A stretch of 64,000 bases of DNA from Pseudomonadota bacterium (lineage in GTDB: Bacteria; Myxococcota_A; UBA796; SXON01), in assembly GCA_005778355.1 (NCBI GenBank), contig SXON01000119.1:28622-92621 (forward strand), given 5' to 3'. The position numbers and the translations under genes are program-made. The notes below the pieces were generated by a model. It had not been told where the DNA came from and did not search any database. It saw only the letters and a program-made list of their open reading frames with translations. Positions within the stretch are counted from its first letter, which is position 1. Every line of letters starts with the position of its first letter. Below, piece after piece: positions 24,922 through 34,169 of the stretch.

Positions 24922-25614
24922 CTATTCTTCGAAGCGGTAGCCGGTTCCGTGCACAGTGAGGATGTGTCGCGGGTCGGCGGGGCTGACTTCGATCTTCTTC
25001 CGGAGCTTGAGGATCTGGTTGTCGACCGTCCGGGTGGCCATTGTTGGCGAATAACCCCACACGTTCTGCAGTAGCTCCTCACGGGAGACGTCGTGACCCC
25101 GGTGGGCAATGAGGTACTGGAGTACGCCCGCCTCGTGGGTGGTCATGCGGTGCTCAACGCCCTCGCGCATCAGGATGCGCCGACGCAAATCCACCTCGTT
25201 CCGGCCGAAGCGGTACACCTCAGGGGCGCGCGGGGGCGCCGGGCGCGACCGAAGGCGGGCGCGAACCCTCGCGATCAGCTCGCGCAGCGAGAAGGGCTTC
25301 GGCACGTAGTCGTCGGCCCCCATCTCGAGGCCCAGCACCCGGTCGAGCTCAGCCGACTTCGCCGTGAGCAGGATCACGGGGAGCTCGGGATGCTCGCCCT
25401 TCACCTTGCGCAAGACGGAGAGGCCGTCCATCCCCGGGAGCATCCAGTCGAGCACCATCACGTCGGGGAGGTCGTCCTCGATGATCTCGAGCGCCTTCTC
25501 GCCGGTGTCGCAATGCACCACCGAGAAGCGCTCGTGTTCGAGCGCGCTGACGAGCCCCATGGCGAGGGTCTCGTCGTCTTCAACCACCAGCACACTTGCA
25601 CCTGTCGATTCCAT
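24922..25614 (-). CDS. OmpR/PhoB-family response regulator
   Basis: A 230-residue DNA-binding response regulator. The receiver domain (residues ~7-120) keeps all key residues: acidic pair Asp13/Asp14, phosphorylation site Asp56 (VMVLDWMLPG), Thr84 and Lys106 (YVPKPF). The C-terminal winged helix (~135-228) contains TTHEAGVLQYLIAHRGHDVS and the end motif TVDNQILKLRKKIE...ILTVHGTGYRF typical of PhoB-type regulators. It follows its histidine kinase by six bases. Sitting last in a cluster of peptidoglycan and Ser/Thr phosphorylation genes, it may control envelope genes (inference). Targets are unknown. Confidence 0.93.
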   Translation of the reverse strand: MESTGASVLVVEDDETLAMGLVSALEHERFSVVHCDTGEKALEIIEDDLPDVMVLDWMLPGMDGLSVLRKVKGEHPELPVILLTAKSAELDRVLGLEMGADDYVPKPFSLRELIARVRARLRSRPAPPRAPEVYRFGRNEVDLRRRILMREGVEHRMTTHEAGVLQYLIAHRGHDVSREELLQNVWGYSPTMATRTVDNQILKLRKKIEVSPADPRHILTVHGTGYRFEE

Positions 25615-25620
25615 CGCTGC

Positions 25621-27612
25621 TCAATGCCTCCGTCGGATCCGCAGGACAAACTTCGCGCCGCCGTTGGTGCCTTCCAGGCACTCCACCTTGCCGCCGTGCA
25701 GTTTTGCCGTCTCGGCCACGAAAGAAAGACCTAACCCATGACCACCCGCCTTGCCCCGGCCCGGGCCCTCGACGCGACGGAAGCGATCGAAGATGGACTT
25801 TCGATCGCCGACCGGGACACCGAGCCCGTCGTCTTCCACTTCCACGACGATCCAGCGACGATCCGCGTAGACGCGGAGCCAGGCCCGTCCCCCGCGCTCA
25901 CTTTTGCGGTATTTGAGTGCGTTGTCGAGCAGGTTCGTCACGGCATCGCGCAGCAGCACCGGCATGGCCACCGCCTTCCCCACGGGCTCGGCCTGCACCG
26001 TGAGCGTGGCGCCCGCCTCGGAAAAGCGCGAGCTCCAGGCCACGGCGAGGTCTTGCACCAGCGCGTCGATGTCCACCGGCAGCGGGACATCGTCGCTCGG
26101 GCGCGTGGCCGCCCGGATGACCTCGTTCACCCGGGTGGTGAGTCGCTCCGCCTCGTCGACGATCCGGCGGGCGAAGGCGGCACGTTGCGCGTCGTCGCGG
26201 AAGGCGCCCATCTCGATCGTCTCGGCCATCACGCGAATCCCCGCGAGCGGCGTCTTGAGCTCGTGCGACACTCGGGCGACGAAGTCCCGCTGGCGCTGGA
26301 GTAGCAGCTCCTGCTGCCGGTCATTCCGGATGAGGGCGAGCAAGGCTACGAAGCCCACGGCGATCGCAATGGCGAAGGGCAGGATTCGCGCGAAGAAAGC
26401 ACGGCGGGTCTGGGTCTCGGTGGAGACCGCCGACAGGGTGATACCCGCCCGCAGGTGTCGCAACGCGTGGGGAAAGTCGACCGTGACTGCGAGGTCGTCC
26501 GAGGAGCCCGCCACGACGCGGCCATCGGCGTCGCGAATGGACAGGAAGGGGCGGATGCTGGGGCTCGTGCGCTGGAGCAGCCACTTCAAGAGCGCCGCCT
26601 GGTCGACCTGAACGGCGCCCACGAGGTCGCCCACGCCCAGCCGCGACACCAGCACCAGCCACGGCGGGTCGGCGTAGGGATCGACGAACACCCGCGGGGC
26701 TTCGCCGGGCACGGGCAGGTCGCGGGGATCGAAGGCAACCGTACGGAGTTCGCGCCAGGCCGCCAGGCGTCGCTCGGCGCGCGCCGCCGTCTCGTCGCCA
26801 TCGCCCCCGATGGTGGGACCGCCGTAGGCGCGCAGGTCCGTCGCGAGCGGGAAATGGTAGAGGTCCGAGACCCGCTCCAGGAGGGGAGCGTCGAGGGCGC
26901 CGATCTCCTCGGCCAGCCCGGCGAGCCAGGCCTGGGCAATGTCGCCCCGCCCCAGCGCGTCGATCGCGCGAGCATGTTGAAGTCGCAGGATGACCAGCCG
27001 ACGCACGTCGGATCCCTGCGCCGCCACCTGGGCGATCGGGCTCGACATGGTGCGGCCCAGCCGTCGGATGAGGCGATCCGCCGCCGCGGCCTGGTCGGCG
27101 TTGACGAGGAGCTCGGCGGCCTCCGACACCGCCAGGAGCGTGACCGCCGGGTCGCGACCTGCGCAGTTCGAGTACTCCTGCGCGAGCCGCACGGGGTCGC
27201 CCGGCTGCGCGGCGCTTAGCGTCGCCACCCGCTCCAGGCAGGGGTCGGCACGCAAGGCCACCAGATCTTCTTCAACCGCGCTCGCGGGGAAGCTCAGCTC
27301 GTCGCGCTCCCAGAGGTAGTAGGCGTCGAAGAAGTCGTCGTCCCGCCGGCGACGGGTTTCCAGCGAGGCCACGTCGTCGGCGGTGGCCAGCTCGGCGTAC
27401 CAGGGCGCAGTGCGCTCCGCCAGGAGCGTTTCCCACTGGTCGACGAGCTGCGAAAGCCCCTCGCTCAGCGCGCGTCGCTCGCGCGCCTGGTAGGCCGCCT
27501 CGAAGGACAGGGCCTCGGAGAGCGCCACGCCGCTCATCACCGCGAGCACCACGATGATCCCGAGGTACACGCCCGGGCGCACATATCGACGGGGTGCAGC
27601 GGAGGAGGACAT
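25621..27612 (-). CDS. Membrane sensor histidine kinase with a large extracytoplasmic domain
   Basis: A 663-residue kinase: TM1 at ~14-35, an extracytoplasmic sensor of ~375 residues that is mostly helical with no named domain I recognise, TM2 at ~412-435, then the kinase core. H-box FVARVSHELKTPLAG (His near 445), N-box DAVTNLLDNALKY, G1 VEDDGLGV, F-box IFDRFRRV and G2 GGHGLGLSFV are all intact, so it should autophosphorylate and pass phosphate to the adjacent regulator. Its ATG directly abuts the TAG of the Ser/Thr kinase gene with no spacer, which ties its translation to that of the kinase. Confidence 0.92.
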   Translation of the reverse strand: MSSSAAPRRYVRPGVYLGIIVVLAVMSGVALSEALSFEAAYQARERRALSEGLSQLVDQWETLLAERTAPWYAELATADDVASLETRRRRDDDFFDAYYLWERDELSFPASAVEEDLVALRADPCLERVATLSAAQPGDPVRLAQEYSNCAGRDPAVTLLAVSEAAELLVNADQAAAADRLIRRLGRTMSSPIAQVAAQGSDVRRLVILRLQHARAIDALGRGDIAQAWLAGLAEEIGALDAPLLERVSDLYHFPLATDLRAYGGPTIGGDGDETAARAERRLAAWRELRTVAFDPRDLPVPGEAPRVFVDPYADPPWLVLVSRLGVGDLVGAVQVDQAALLKWLLQRTSPSIRPFLSIRDADGRVVAGSSDDLAVTVDFPHALRHLRAGITLSAVSTETQTRRAFFARILPFAIAIAVGFVALLALIRNDRQQELLLQRQRDFVARVSHELKTPLAGIRVMAETIEMGAFRDDAQRAAFARRIVDEAERLTTRVNEVIRAATRPSDDVPLPVDIDALVQDLAVAWSSRFSEAGATLTVQAEPVGKAVAMPVLLRDAVTNLLDNALKYRKSERGGRAWLRVYADRRWIVVEVEDDGLGVPVGDRKSIFDRFRRVEGPGRGKAGGHGLGLSFVAETAKLHGGKVECLEGTNGGAKFVLRIRRRH

Positions 27613-29676
27613 CTACTTCAGGCAGGCCGGGGGACGGCCCGAGAGCGCGTGGCCAAGCTCCGCCCAGGGGTGCGTGCTGTCGCCCAGAGCACTCTCCCCC
27701 AGGACCACGGCCGCCTCCGTCGTGCAGCGGCGGGCGGCGTGGCCGAGCGCCACGCACCACGGGGCGCCCGTGGCCTGCAGATTACCGCGGGATGACTTCA
27801 ACTTCGCGTCGCGACAGTCCACCCCGGCGAAGGTGTACGCCTTCGAGAGCAACGCGCGCCGCTCGCCCGCGTCGGTCGGCAGCACCGCCAGCCTCGCATC
27901 CGCGTAGCGCAAGTAGGGCTCGACGCGCTGGCCGATGCCTGCGGCGACCATGCACTCTTCCACCAGCTCGGGGCCGTTCACTGGGGCAAAGGCCACCCAG
28001 GACTGCAGTGCTTCATCGCAGACCGCCAACGCACGGTCGACCGTGCCATCCGCCTCGGCGTTGCCGATCTCGGCGTAGCGACCGGCGACCGAGCTCAGGG
28101 CGCGCACCGTTTGCCACGCCCCCTCGGCGCGCAGCCAGTGCCAGCTGTCGCCGGGCGGTACCGCCGCCCAGAAGGGGGCCAGCACCGCCACCGCGTGCTG
28201 GCAGTCGTCGATCTGTGGCACATCCGGGTCGCGACGTCGGCAGGCGCCGGCGTAGAGGGTGGCCTCCGCGAGCGCCGCCTCAGGCTGGCCCGAGCACAAG
28301 CTGTCCTGCACTGCGGCCCGGGCCTCGGCGAAGTCGGTGGGCGACCACTTGCCGCTCATCTGCCATTTCTGCGACCAGACGATCGTGAGCGCTCGAAGCG
28401 CGCACGTACGCGGCGTGGCCGCCACCTCGTAGGCCTCCTGCGCGGCTCGTGCGAGCCGCTGGCGCTCGCTTTCACCATTGTGGCGCGGGTCGATCTTGTG
28501 GATCTTGAGCTGTTCCACGAGCGTGGCCGCCATGTCGTCGGCCTGGTCGCGACGCACCTGCTGGTAGGCAAACACGCCCGCCGCGATCGCGAGCATCGCG
28601 AGGCCGCCGAAGAAGAGCGCGACCTTCCCGAGGCCCAGCACGAAGCTGACGCAGCCGGGGGCGGCCCCGGGGGGCGGGCGCGGCAAGGGGGTGGGCGTCG
28701 GGGTCGGCGGTAGGCCCGGCGTGCTGGCGGGCCCGTCGGGCACCCGTTCGGTGTCGTCGCCGACCCGCTCCGTGCGCTCGTCGCGACCCGTGCCGTCGTC
28801 GAGGGCGCCGGGTTTACCCTGGGGCAGGGGCTCAGCGGGGACACTGTCCGCCAGCGCGTGCGCTGGGTCGATCGGGCGCTGCAGGTAGTCGACAAGCGAC
28901 GTGCTCTCTCCCGCGAGGACGTCCAGTAGGCTTGCCGCCGTGGGCCGCGACAGAGGATCCCGTAGGCGACAGGCGGCGAGCGCCACGCGCCACTCCTCGG
29001 GCGTCGCGTCGCCGAAAAGCGCGCGAATGCAGCGCGCCGCCGCCCACATGTCGGAGGCGAGCCATGTTTCCCTCCGCTCGATTTGTTCCGGCGCGGCCCA
29101 CGCGACGGTGCGATCACGATGGGGGACACCATTGTCCCCTCCGCCGACGTGCCGGAGGGTGTCGATGTCGATGAGGGCCAGACCGCCGTCGGGACGTCGC
29201 ACGAGGTTGGCGAGCTTCAGATCGCCGTAGGCCACGCCCGCGCCATGCAGAAGCACCAGGAGATCGACGAGCGCCAGCGACAGCTCGCGCGCCTCGGCCG
29301 GGCTCGGGATGCCGGGCAGCTCGTGCAAGGCCTCGCCTTCGACCCATCGCGTGCTCACGAAGACGTGGCCTTCGCGGGTGATCCCCCCGTCGATCGCCCG
29401 GGTCCACCGCGGGGGGGCGCCGGGGTCGCCAAGCACCCGGGCGGCGACAGCGTAGCCCTCGAGCGTCATGCCGATGTCGTCGCCGAGCGCCGTCACCGCA
29501 CCCTTGCCGTCAACCACCAGCCGTCGCACGAAGCTGCCGTGATGGGCGGGCACCACGCCGGTCGTGATTACCCGGGTAACGCAGCGGATGCCGTCGAGCC
29601 GCGTGACCAGCACCCGGCGATAACCCTTCTTCTCCTTGAGGACGCGCTCCTGCTCGTGGCCCGGGACCGTCGTCAT
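27613..29676 (-). CDS. Membrane Ser/Thr kinase-like protein with divergent N-lobe
   Basis: 687 residues. The C-lobe is recognisable: catalytic loop YGDLKLAN at 150-157 (Tyr-Gly replaces His-Arg of HRD; Asp152, Lys154 and Asn157 kept), DID at 170-172 in place of DFG, APE at 195-197 and SDMWAA in helix F. The N-lobe has no glycine-rich loop or VAxK lysine that I can find, so activity is uncertain. An acidic, then Pro/Thr-rich linker leads to a membrane helix at ~343-371 and a C-terminal domain of ~315 residues with many Cys (CALRALT, ACRRRD, CQHAV, VCDEAL) that looks helical. There are no PASTA repeats. ATG overlaps the stop of the SEDS-PBP gene (ATGA). Confidence 0.8.
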   Translation of the reverse strand: MTTVPGHEQERVLKEKKGYRRVLVTRLDGIRCVTRVITTGVVPAHHGSFVRRLVVDGKGAVTALGDDIGMTLEGYAVAARVLGDPGAPPRWTRAIDGGITREGHVFVSTRWVEGEALHELPGIPSPAEARELSLALVDLLVLLHGAGVAYGDLKLANLVRRPDGGLALIDIDTLRHVGGGDNGVPHRDRTVAWAAPEQIERRETWLASDMWAAARCIRALFGDATPEEWRVALAACRLRDPLSRPTAASLLDVLAGESTSLVDYLQRPIDPAHALADSVPAEPLPQGKPGALDDGTGRDERTERVGDDTERVPDGPASTPGLPPTPTPTPLPRPPPGAAPGCVSFVLGLGKVALFFGGLAMLAIAAGVFAYQQVRRDQADDMAATLVEQLKIHKIDPRHNGESERQRLARAAQEAYEVAATPRTCALRALTIVWSQKWQMSGKWSPTDFAEARAAVQDSLCSGQPEAALAEATLYAGACRRRDPDVPQIDDCQHAVAVLAPFWAAVPPGDSWHWLRAEGAWQTVRALSSVAGRYAEIGNAEADGTVDRALAVCDEALQSWVAFAPVNGPELVEECMVAAGIGQRVEPYLRYADARLAVLPTDAGERRALLSKAYTFAGVDCRDAKLKSSRGNLQATGAPWCVALGHAARRCTTEAAVVLGESALGDSTHPWAELGHALSGRPPACLK

Positions 29677-32600
29677 TGACTCCCCGCCGGCGGCGTCGGC
29701 GGAGGCAGATATCCCTCGCCCTGCAACGCCTTCACCGCGTCGATCACCAGCGGGCCCGCCGCGGAGGCGCCGAAGCCGCCGTGAGGCACCACGGCGGCGA
29801 TCGCGTAGCGCTGGCCGCCCGCAGCGCAGTCAGCGAGCTCCTCGCCCTCCGCGATGGCCACGAGCCAGGAGTGCGGGGTGGTGGCCTTTCCCGGCTTGAT
29901 GCCCCACGGCACCTCGGCCTTGGTGCCCGGGGCGTCGGCGGTGCCCGTCTTGGCGTAGAGCCGCACGCCCGGGACCTTGGCGAGACGCGCGGCCGTGCCA
30001 CGGTCGACCACACCCTTCATGCCCGCGAGGATCGGCGCGGTGCTGGTGCCGGGGGGCAAGAGCGCCACGGCCGGGCAGGTGGCGCCGAGCTCCATGCTCG
30101 CGGGACAACGCAGGTAGTTCCCACCGTTCGCGACGGCCGCCACCAGCCGTGCCGCCTGCATGACCGACCAGCTGGCCGCGCCCTGCCCGAAGCCCGTTTG
30201 CGCCAGGCGACGGCTCCCCGCCTCGCCGATGCCCGTGTAGGGACCATCCTTCTCCGCGAGTAGCCCGGGGTTGCCAAACTCCACGCCCTCCTCGCGCAGG
30301 CGCCGATAGGCGCTCGGGCCGAGCTTGAGCGCAAGCTGGCCGAAGTACACGTTGCTCGAACGCGTGATCGCCTCGACGAGGTCGACGTCGCCGCGCGCCC
30401 CGCCGTCGCCGAAGTCGTGGATGGGCTCCGACCAGCCCGGCAGCGTGTAGCTCGTGCGCCCCTCGGTGACGGTGTTGCACGGGAACACGGGCGAGGCTTC
30501 CCCGGGACAGTCGCCGTCGAGCTCCGCGCTCACGACCCCCTCGCGAACCGCCACCAGCGCCGACAGCGTCTTGAAAACGCTGCCCGCCTGGTACACGCCG
30601 TGCGCGCCGGTCTTGTCGGACCACGGGCCGTAGACCCCCATGAACTTGGTCTCGTCGCTCGCGCGGAGCGGGCGCCAGGCGGTGCCTCCCGGGTCGAAGT
30701 CGGGCCATTGGGCCCGCGCCAGCACCTCGCCCGTCTGCGTATCGAGCACCACGATCGCCGCCGCGCCGATCTTGGTCTTGCTCGCGGCTTTCCTCGTGGC
30801 CGTCGCGACGAGCGCCTGGAGTTGCCCGTCGATCGACAGCCGCACGCTCCGGCTCTCCACGTCGTTGGCCAGCGTTGTGATCGCTTGCACCCGGCCCTCC
30901 ACCCCCATGCGGGCGATCGGCAAAAGCGCCGAGTAGTCCGGGTCGGCGAGGCGCACGCGAGCGGGCTCGCCAACACCGCCCCGCTCCCCAAGGCGAGCGG
31001 TGGCCCGCGCCGCCTGCTCGGAGTCGGCCAGGACGCCCCCCTCGGTGGCAAACACCACCTGTCGCGACTTTCCGACTACGCCCACCCACGCGTGCTTGCC
31101 CTCTGCCATGTTGGGCCAGCCCCGCAGTCGCGTGTCGAGCATCTGCTCCACTTGCCACTTTGCTCGTGCCAAGTTGCTGTCGGCCGTGCCGAGCACGGTG
31201 CCGAGCTGGTCGCCCATCGGGTTGACGCGCGCACCCGCGGCCGGCGATGCGGCGAGCACCTCGCCCCCGCGATCGAGGATCGAGCCCCGTCGCACCTTGC
31301 GGGCGAGCACGGTGAGGCGCGGGTCGTGCTTGATCACCGGGGTGCCATCGCCGAGCGTAGTGACGAGCCCGCGCAGGGTGGTGTCGTCGCGACCCACCAT
31401 CGCGTGTACGAAGGTGGAGACCCACAACGCGATCACCAGGCCCACGACCCCCACGCGGAGCGCGTTGACGCCTCCACGCAGTTCGCGCAGCTCCTCGGTG
31501 TCGGCGCGAAAGTGGCCGTCGTCGCCAAGCCGCACCAGAAGCGCCACCACGCCTACCAGGGCAACGGAGCCGGTCTTGCCAAAGGACAAGAACGGCACGA
31601 CCACGCCAGTGAGTGGGAACCAGCCGAGCGTGCCGCCGAGGATCACCGTGGCTTGCGCCGCGATGAGCAATCCGAGGGCGGCGGCCATCATCACGCGTTC
31701 AGGCGTGCGGTTGTGCGCGGCGATCCGCAGCCCGTCGAGCACGCAGATACCGAGCAGCACGAGGTAAGCGCCAGCGCCCGACAGGCCGAGCACCTCCACC
31801 AGATGCGCGTAGACGAGGTCGGTGTGACCCGCCGGCAAGGCGCCCGCGACGCCCGCGCCGACGCCGCTCCCGAACGGGCCGCCCGCCGCCAGCGCCCATC
31901 GCGCGAGCGCGAGCTGGTCGCCGTTGGGGCGGCCGTTGAGCCAGGGATCGCGCCACATGTCGACCCGCAGCGCGAGGCTCGCGGACGGCGCCGCGTCAGG
32001 GTGAATTCGGAAGTAGATCAGGATGACGGCAGAGAAGACAACTGCGGCCAGCACCCACGCCGGGCTCCGGGTGACGACGAAAACCAGGCCGAGGAAGACC
32101 AGGGCGAGGATCAGCGTGGGACCAAAGTCACGCACGGCGAGCAGCCCGAGCCAGGCCGCTGCCATCATCCCCAGGGCCACCGCGAGGATGCGCAGCCGGG
32201 GTACGCGAAACCATCCGAAGAAGACGTCGCGATGCCAACGAAGCTTGAAGGCGCGCGCCCCGAGCGTGGCACCGACCGACAGCACCACGCAGACCTTCAC
32301 GATCTCGATGGGTTGAAATCCCCAGAGGTTGATCGTCTGTCCCGACGCCCCCGGGGCCGTGCCGAAGAGGCCGAGGGCCAGGAAGAGCAGCACCGCCGCG
32401 CCGAGCAGTACCCAGCGCCCCCGGGCGAGCCAGTCGCCCAGGTCGCGGCCCCCCACCTGCGCCGGCACCAGCGAGATCGCGGCCGCCACGGCGCCGGCGT
32501 AGAGCACCCCCGAGGCGAAGGCCGGTGCGGGCCAGTTGGCCGAGAGCGGCGACCCGTAGGCCACCTGGACGACGAAGCCGAGGCCGAGGGCTGCGTAGGC

Positions 32601-32876
32601 GGCCGGGAGCGAGAAGGGCGCGAGCACATGCAGCCCACCCGGCCGGAACCGGGCGATGGCGCGGGCGAGGGCCACCAGCGCACCGCCACCGACGAATTGC
32701 CATGCAGCGGAGCGAAAAGCGGCCTCGACGGGCAGCGCGAGGCCGGGGTCGGTGAGCTCCCCGCGCAGCGCCGCGGCGGCGAGGCTGGCATCGAGCGCGG
32801 CCGAGGCCAGCCAGGGCACCACCGCCATCGCGACGAGGATCAGCAAGGGCTCGAGGAAGGTGGCGACTCGGATCAT
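29673..32876 (-). CDS. RodA/FtsW (SEDS) glycosyltransferase fused to a class B penicillin-binding protein
   Basis: One 1067-residue protein carrying both activities needed to make peptidoglycan. Residues ~1-455 are a polytopic SEDS domain, with the conserved Asp250 loop (AVRDFGPTL) and PLTGVVVPFLSFGKTGSVAL at 421-440. A linking membrane helix (~472-492) leads to a periplasmic class B PBP with GSILDRGGEVLA at ~531 and a transpeptidase domain: SVFK with Ser766, SSN at 840-842, KTG at 976-978. SEDS and class B PBPs normally are separate partners (RodA-PBP2, FtsW-FtsI), so here the pair is covalently fixed. It overlaps the phosphatase and kinase genes by four bases each. The PBP should bind beta-lactams. 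Confidence 0.92.
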   Translation of the reverse strand: MIRVATFLEPLLILVAMAVVPWLASAALDASLAAAALRGELTDPGLALPVEAAFRSAAWQFVGGGALVALARAIARFRPGGLHVLAPFSLPAAYAALGLGFVVQVAYGSPLSANWPAPAFASGVLYAGAVAAAISLVPAQVGGRDLGDWLARGRWVLLGAAVLLFLALGLFGTAPGASGQTINLWGFQPIEIVKVCVVLSVGATLGARAFKLRWHRDVFFGWFRVPRLRILAVALGMMAAAWLGLLAVRDFGPTLILALVFLGLVFVVTRSPAWVLAAVVFSAVILIYFRIHPDAAPSASLALRVDMWRDPWLNGRPNGDQLALARWALAAGGPFGSGVGAGVAGALPAGHTDLVYAHLVEVLGLSGAGAYLVLLGICVLDGLRIAAHNRTPERVMMAAALGLLIAAQATVILGGTLGWFPLTGVVVPFLSFGKTGSVALVGVVALLVRLGDDGHFRADTEELRELRGGVNALRVGVVGLVIALWVSTFVHAMVGRDDTTLRGLVTTLGDGTPVIKHDPRLTVLARKVRRGSILDRGGEVLAASPAAGARVNPMGDQLGTVLGTADSNLARAKWQVEQMLDTRLRGWPNMAEGKHAWVGVVGKSRQVVFATEGGVLADSEQAARATARLGERGGVGEPARVRLADPDYSALLPIARMGVEGRVQAITTLANDVESRSVRLSIDGQLQALVATATRKAASKTKIGAAAIVVLDTQTGEVLARAQWPDFDPGGTAWRPLRASDETKFMGVYGPWSDKTGAHGVYQAGSVFKTLSALVAVREGVVSAELDGDCPGEASPVFPCNTVTEGRTSYTLPGWSEPIHDFGDGGARGDVDLVEAITRSSNVYFGQLALKLGPSAYRRLREEGVEFGNPGLLAEKDGPYTGIGEAGSRRLAQTGFGQGAASWSVMQAARLVAAVANGGNYLRCPASMELGATCPAVALLPPGTSTAPILAGMKGVVDRGTAARLAKVPGVRLYAKTGTADAPGTKAEVPWGIKPGKATTPHSWLVAIAEGEELADCAAGGQRYAIAAVVPHGGFGASAAGPLVIDAVKALQGEGYLPPPTPPAGSQ

Positions 32877-34126
32877 GGCGCGGTTCCGGTTCCGGGCGCG
32901 GGCTCGGCCTGCCCGGTACGCACCACGGTCCCCTCGCCTTCGACCACGAGCGCCTCGGGCGACGGGATCGAAAGGTGGTCGATCGTCACCCGGGTGCCAG
33001 CCGGGGCCACGACGCGGATGCGGCCTCGCTCCACGCGCACGTCGCGCAAGAGGAGCTCGGCACCGGACGCCAAGACCACGGCGAGCTCGCGGTCCAAGTC
33101 AACCACCGCTCGCTCGAGGGTCACTGCCGCGAGCGGCTCCACGGTGATGGTCCAGTCGCTCCCGGTGAGCGCCTGGCCCCTCACGGCGAGGGCGCGCTCG
33201 GCAGCCACCAAGGTCTGCGTGCCCGGCCGCAACGCAAGGGGGGCCTCCGGGCCGATCGTGGCACTCGCATCAACGCGCGCGGGCACCTCCTGCCCAGCCG
33301 CGCCGCTCAACCATGCCCCGAGCTGCGAGACGTGGCCGCCGCCCGCAAGCACCCCGAGGCCCAGGGCGATGAGCAGCACGCCGAGCGCCAGAGAGGTCCA
33401 CGGCACCCGCATCTTCCGCTCCCGACGCGAGAATGGCGCCACGCGGACCGCCACGACGGTCACGTTGTCGGGCCCCCCCCGGGCGAGCGCCCGGCCCACG
33501 AGGCTCGTCGCAACCGCGTCAGCGTCCTTGGCGCCACGGAGCCGCACCAGCTCCTGCAAGAGCTCGTCTTGCGGGACCACGTCGGTGAGACCATCCGAGC
33601 AGAGCACGAGAAGGTCGCCCGGCTCGATGGTGGCCTTCCCCGTCTCCACCCACTCACCCTGGGCGTCGCGACGCCCAAGATCCCGGGCGACCTGTCGCTT
33701 GGTGTGGGCGGGCCCATCGGCCACGTGGTCGCGAGTGAGCAAACGTACGCCACCCTTGTGCACGAGGTAGGCGCGCGTGTCGCCCACGTGCGCGAGGCGC
33801 ACGCTCTTGCCGTCGTCGTCGATCCGAACCGCAGTGGCCACCGCGCCCATGCCCTCCTTGGCGCGGTCGGCGTCGGCCTCGTCCAGGATGCGCTGGCGGG
33901 CCACCTGCATGGCCTGGGCCAGCACCGTCTCACCAGCGAGGCCGGGCGAGGGGGGCACTTCGGCAATCGCTCGCACCGCGATCGCCGCTGCCACTTCGCC
34001 GTGGGCCTCCCCGCCCATGCCATCGACCACTGCGAACAGACCCGCCTCAGGACGGCACACGAAGGCGTCCTCGTTGATCTCGCGGACCTTGCCGGCGTGA
34101 GTACGCGCGGCGGCATCGAGGGCCAT
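32873..34126 (-). CDS. PP2C-family Ser/Thr protein phosphatase, membrane-anchored (PstP-like)
   Basis: 417 residues. The PP2C/SpoIIE core (1-~235) has every metal-site motif: REINEDAF with Asp20, VVDGMGG with Asp35, HVGDTRAYL, LVLCSDGLTD and GGPDNVTVV. A membrane helix (~243-265) and a ~150-residue extracytoplasmic beta domain follow. The layout, and its place between FHA genes and rodA/pbp-like sequence, match PstP, the phosphatase that opposes PknA/PknB in actinobacteria. Its ATG is 43 bases after the FHA gene; its stop overlaps the SEDS-PBP start (ATGA). Confidence 0.92.
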   Translation of the reverse strand: MALDAAARTHAGKVREINEDAFVCRPEAGLFAVVDGMGGEAHGEVAAAIAVRAIAEVPPSPGLAGETVLAQAMQVARQRILDEADADRAKEGMGAVATAVRIDDDGKSVRLAHVGDTRAYLVHKGGVRLLTRDHVADGPAHTKRQVARDLGRRDAQGEWVETGKATIEPGDLLVLCSDGLTDVVPQDELLQELVRLRGAKDADAVATSLVGRALARGGPDNVTVVAVRVAPFSRRERKMRVPWTSLALGVLLIALGLGVLAGGGHVSQLGAWLSGAAGQEVPARVDASATIGPEAPLALRPGTQTLVAAERALAVRGQALTGSDWTITVEPLAAVTLERAVVDLDRELAVVLASGAELLLRDVRVERGRIRVVAPAGTRVTIDHLSIPSPEALVVEGEGTVVRTGQAEPAPGTGTAP

Positions 34127-34169
34127 CAGCGCCCCCAGGCTTGCGACGGGGCGCGGCGAGGCGTGGGGA

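Noticed and set aside
30417..33770. Open plus-strand frame of more than 1100 codons opposite the SEDS-PBP and PP2C genes
   Set aside because: The translation is Arg/His/Gly/Glu-rich without any motif, while the minus strand carries complete enzyme motifs. It is a by-product of GC-rich third positions.
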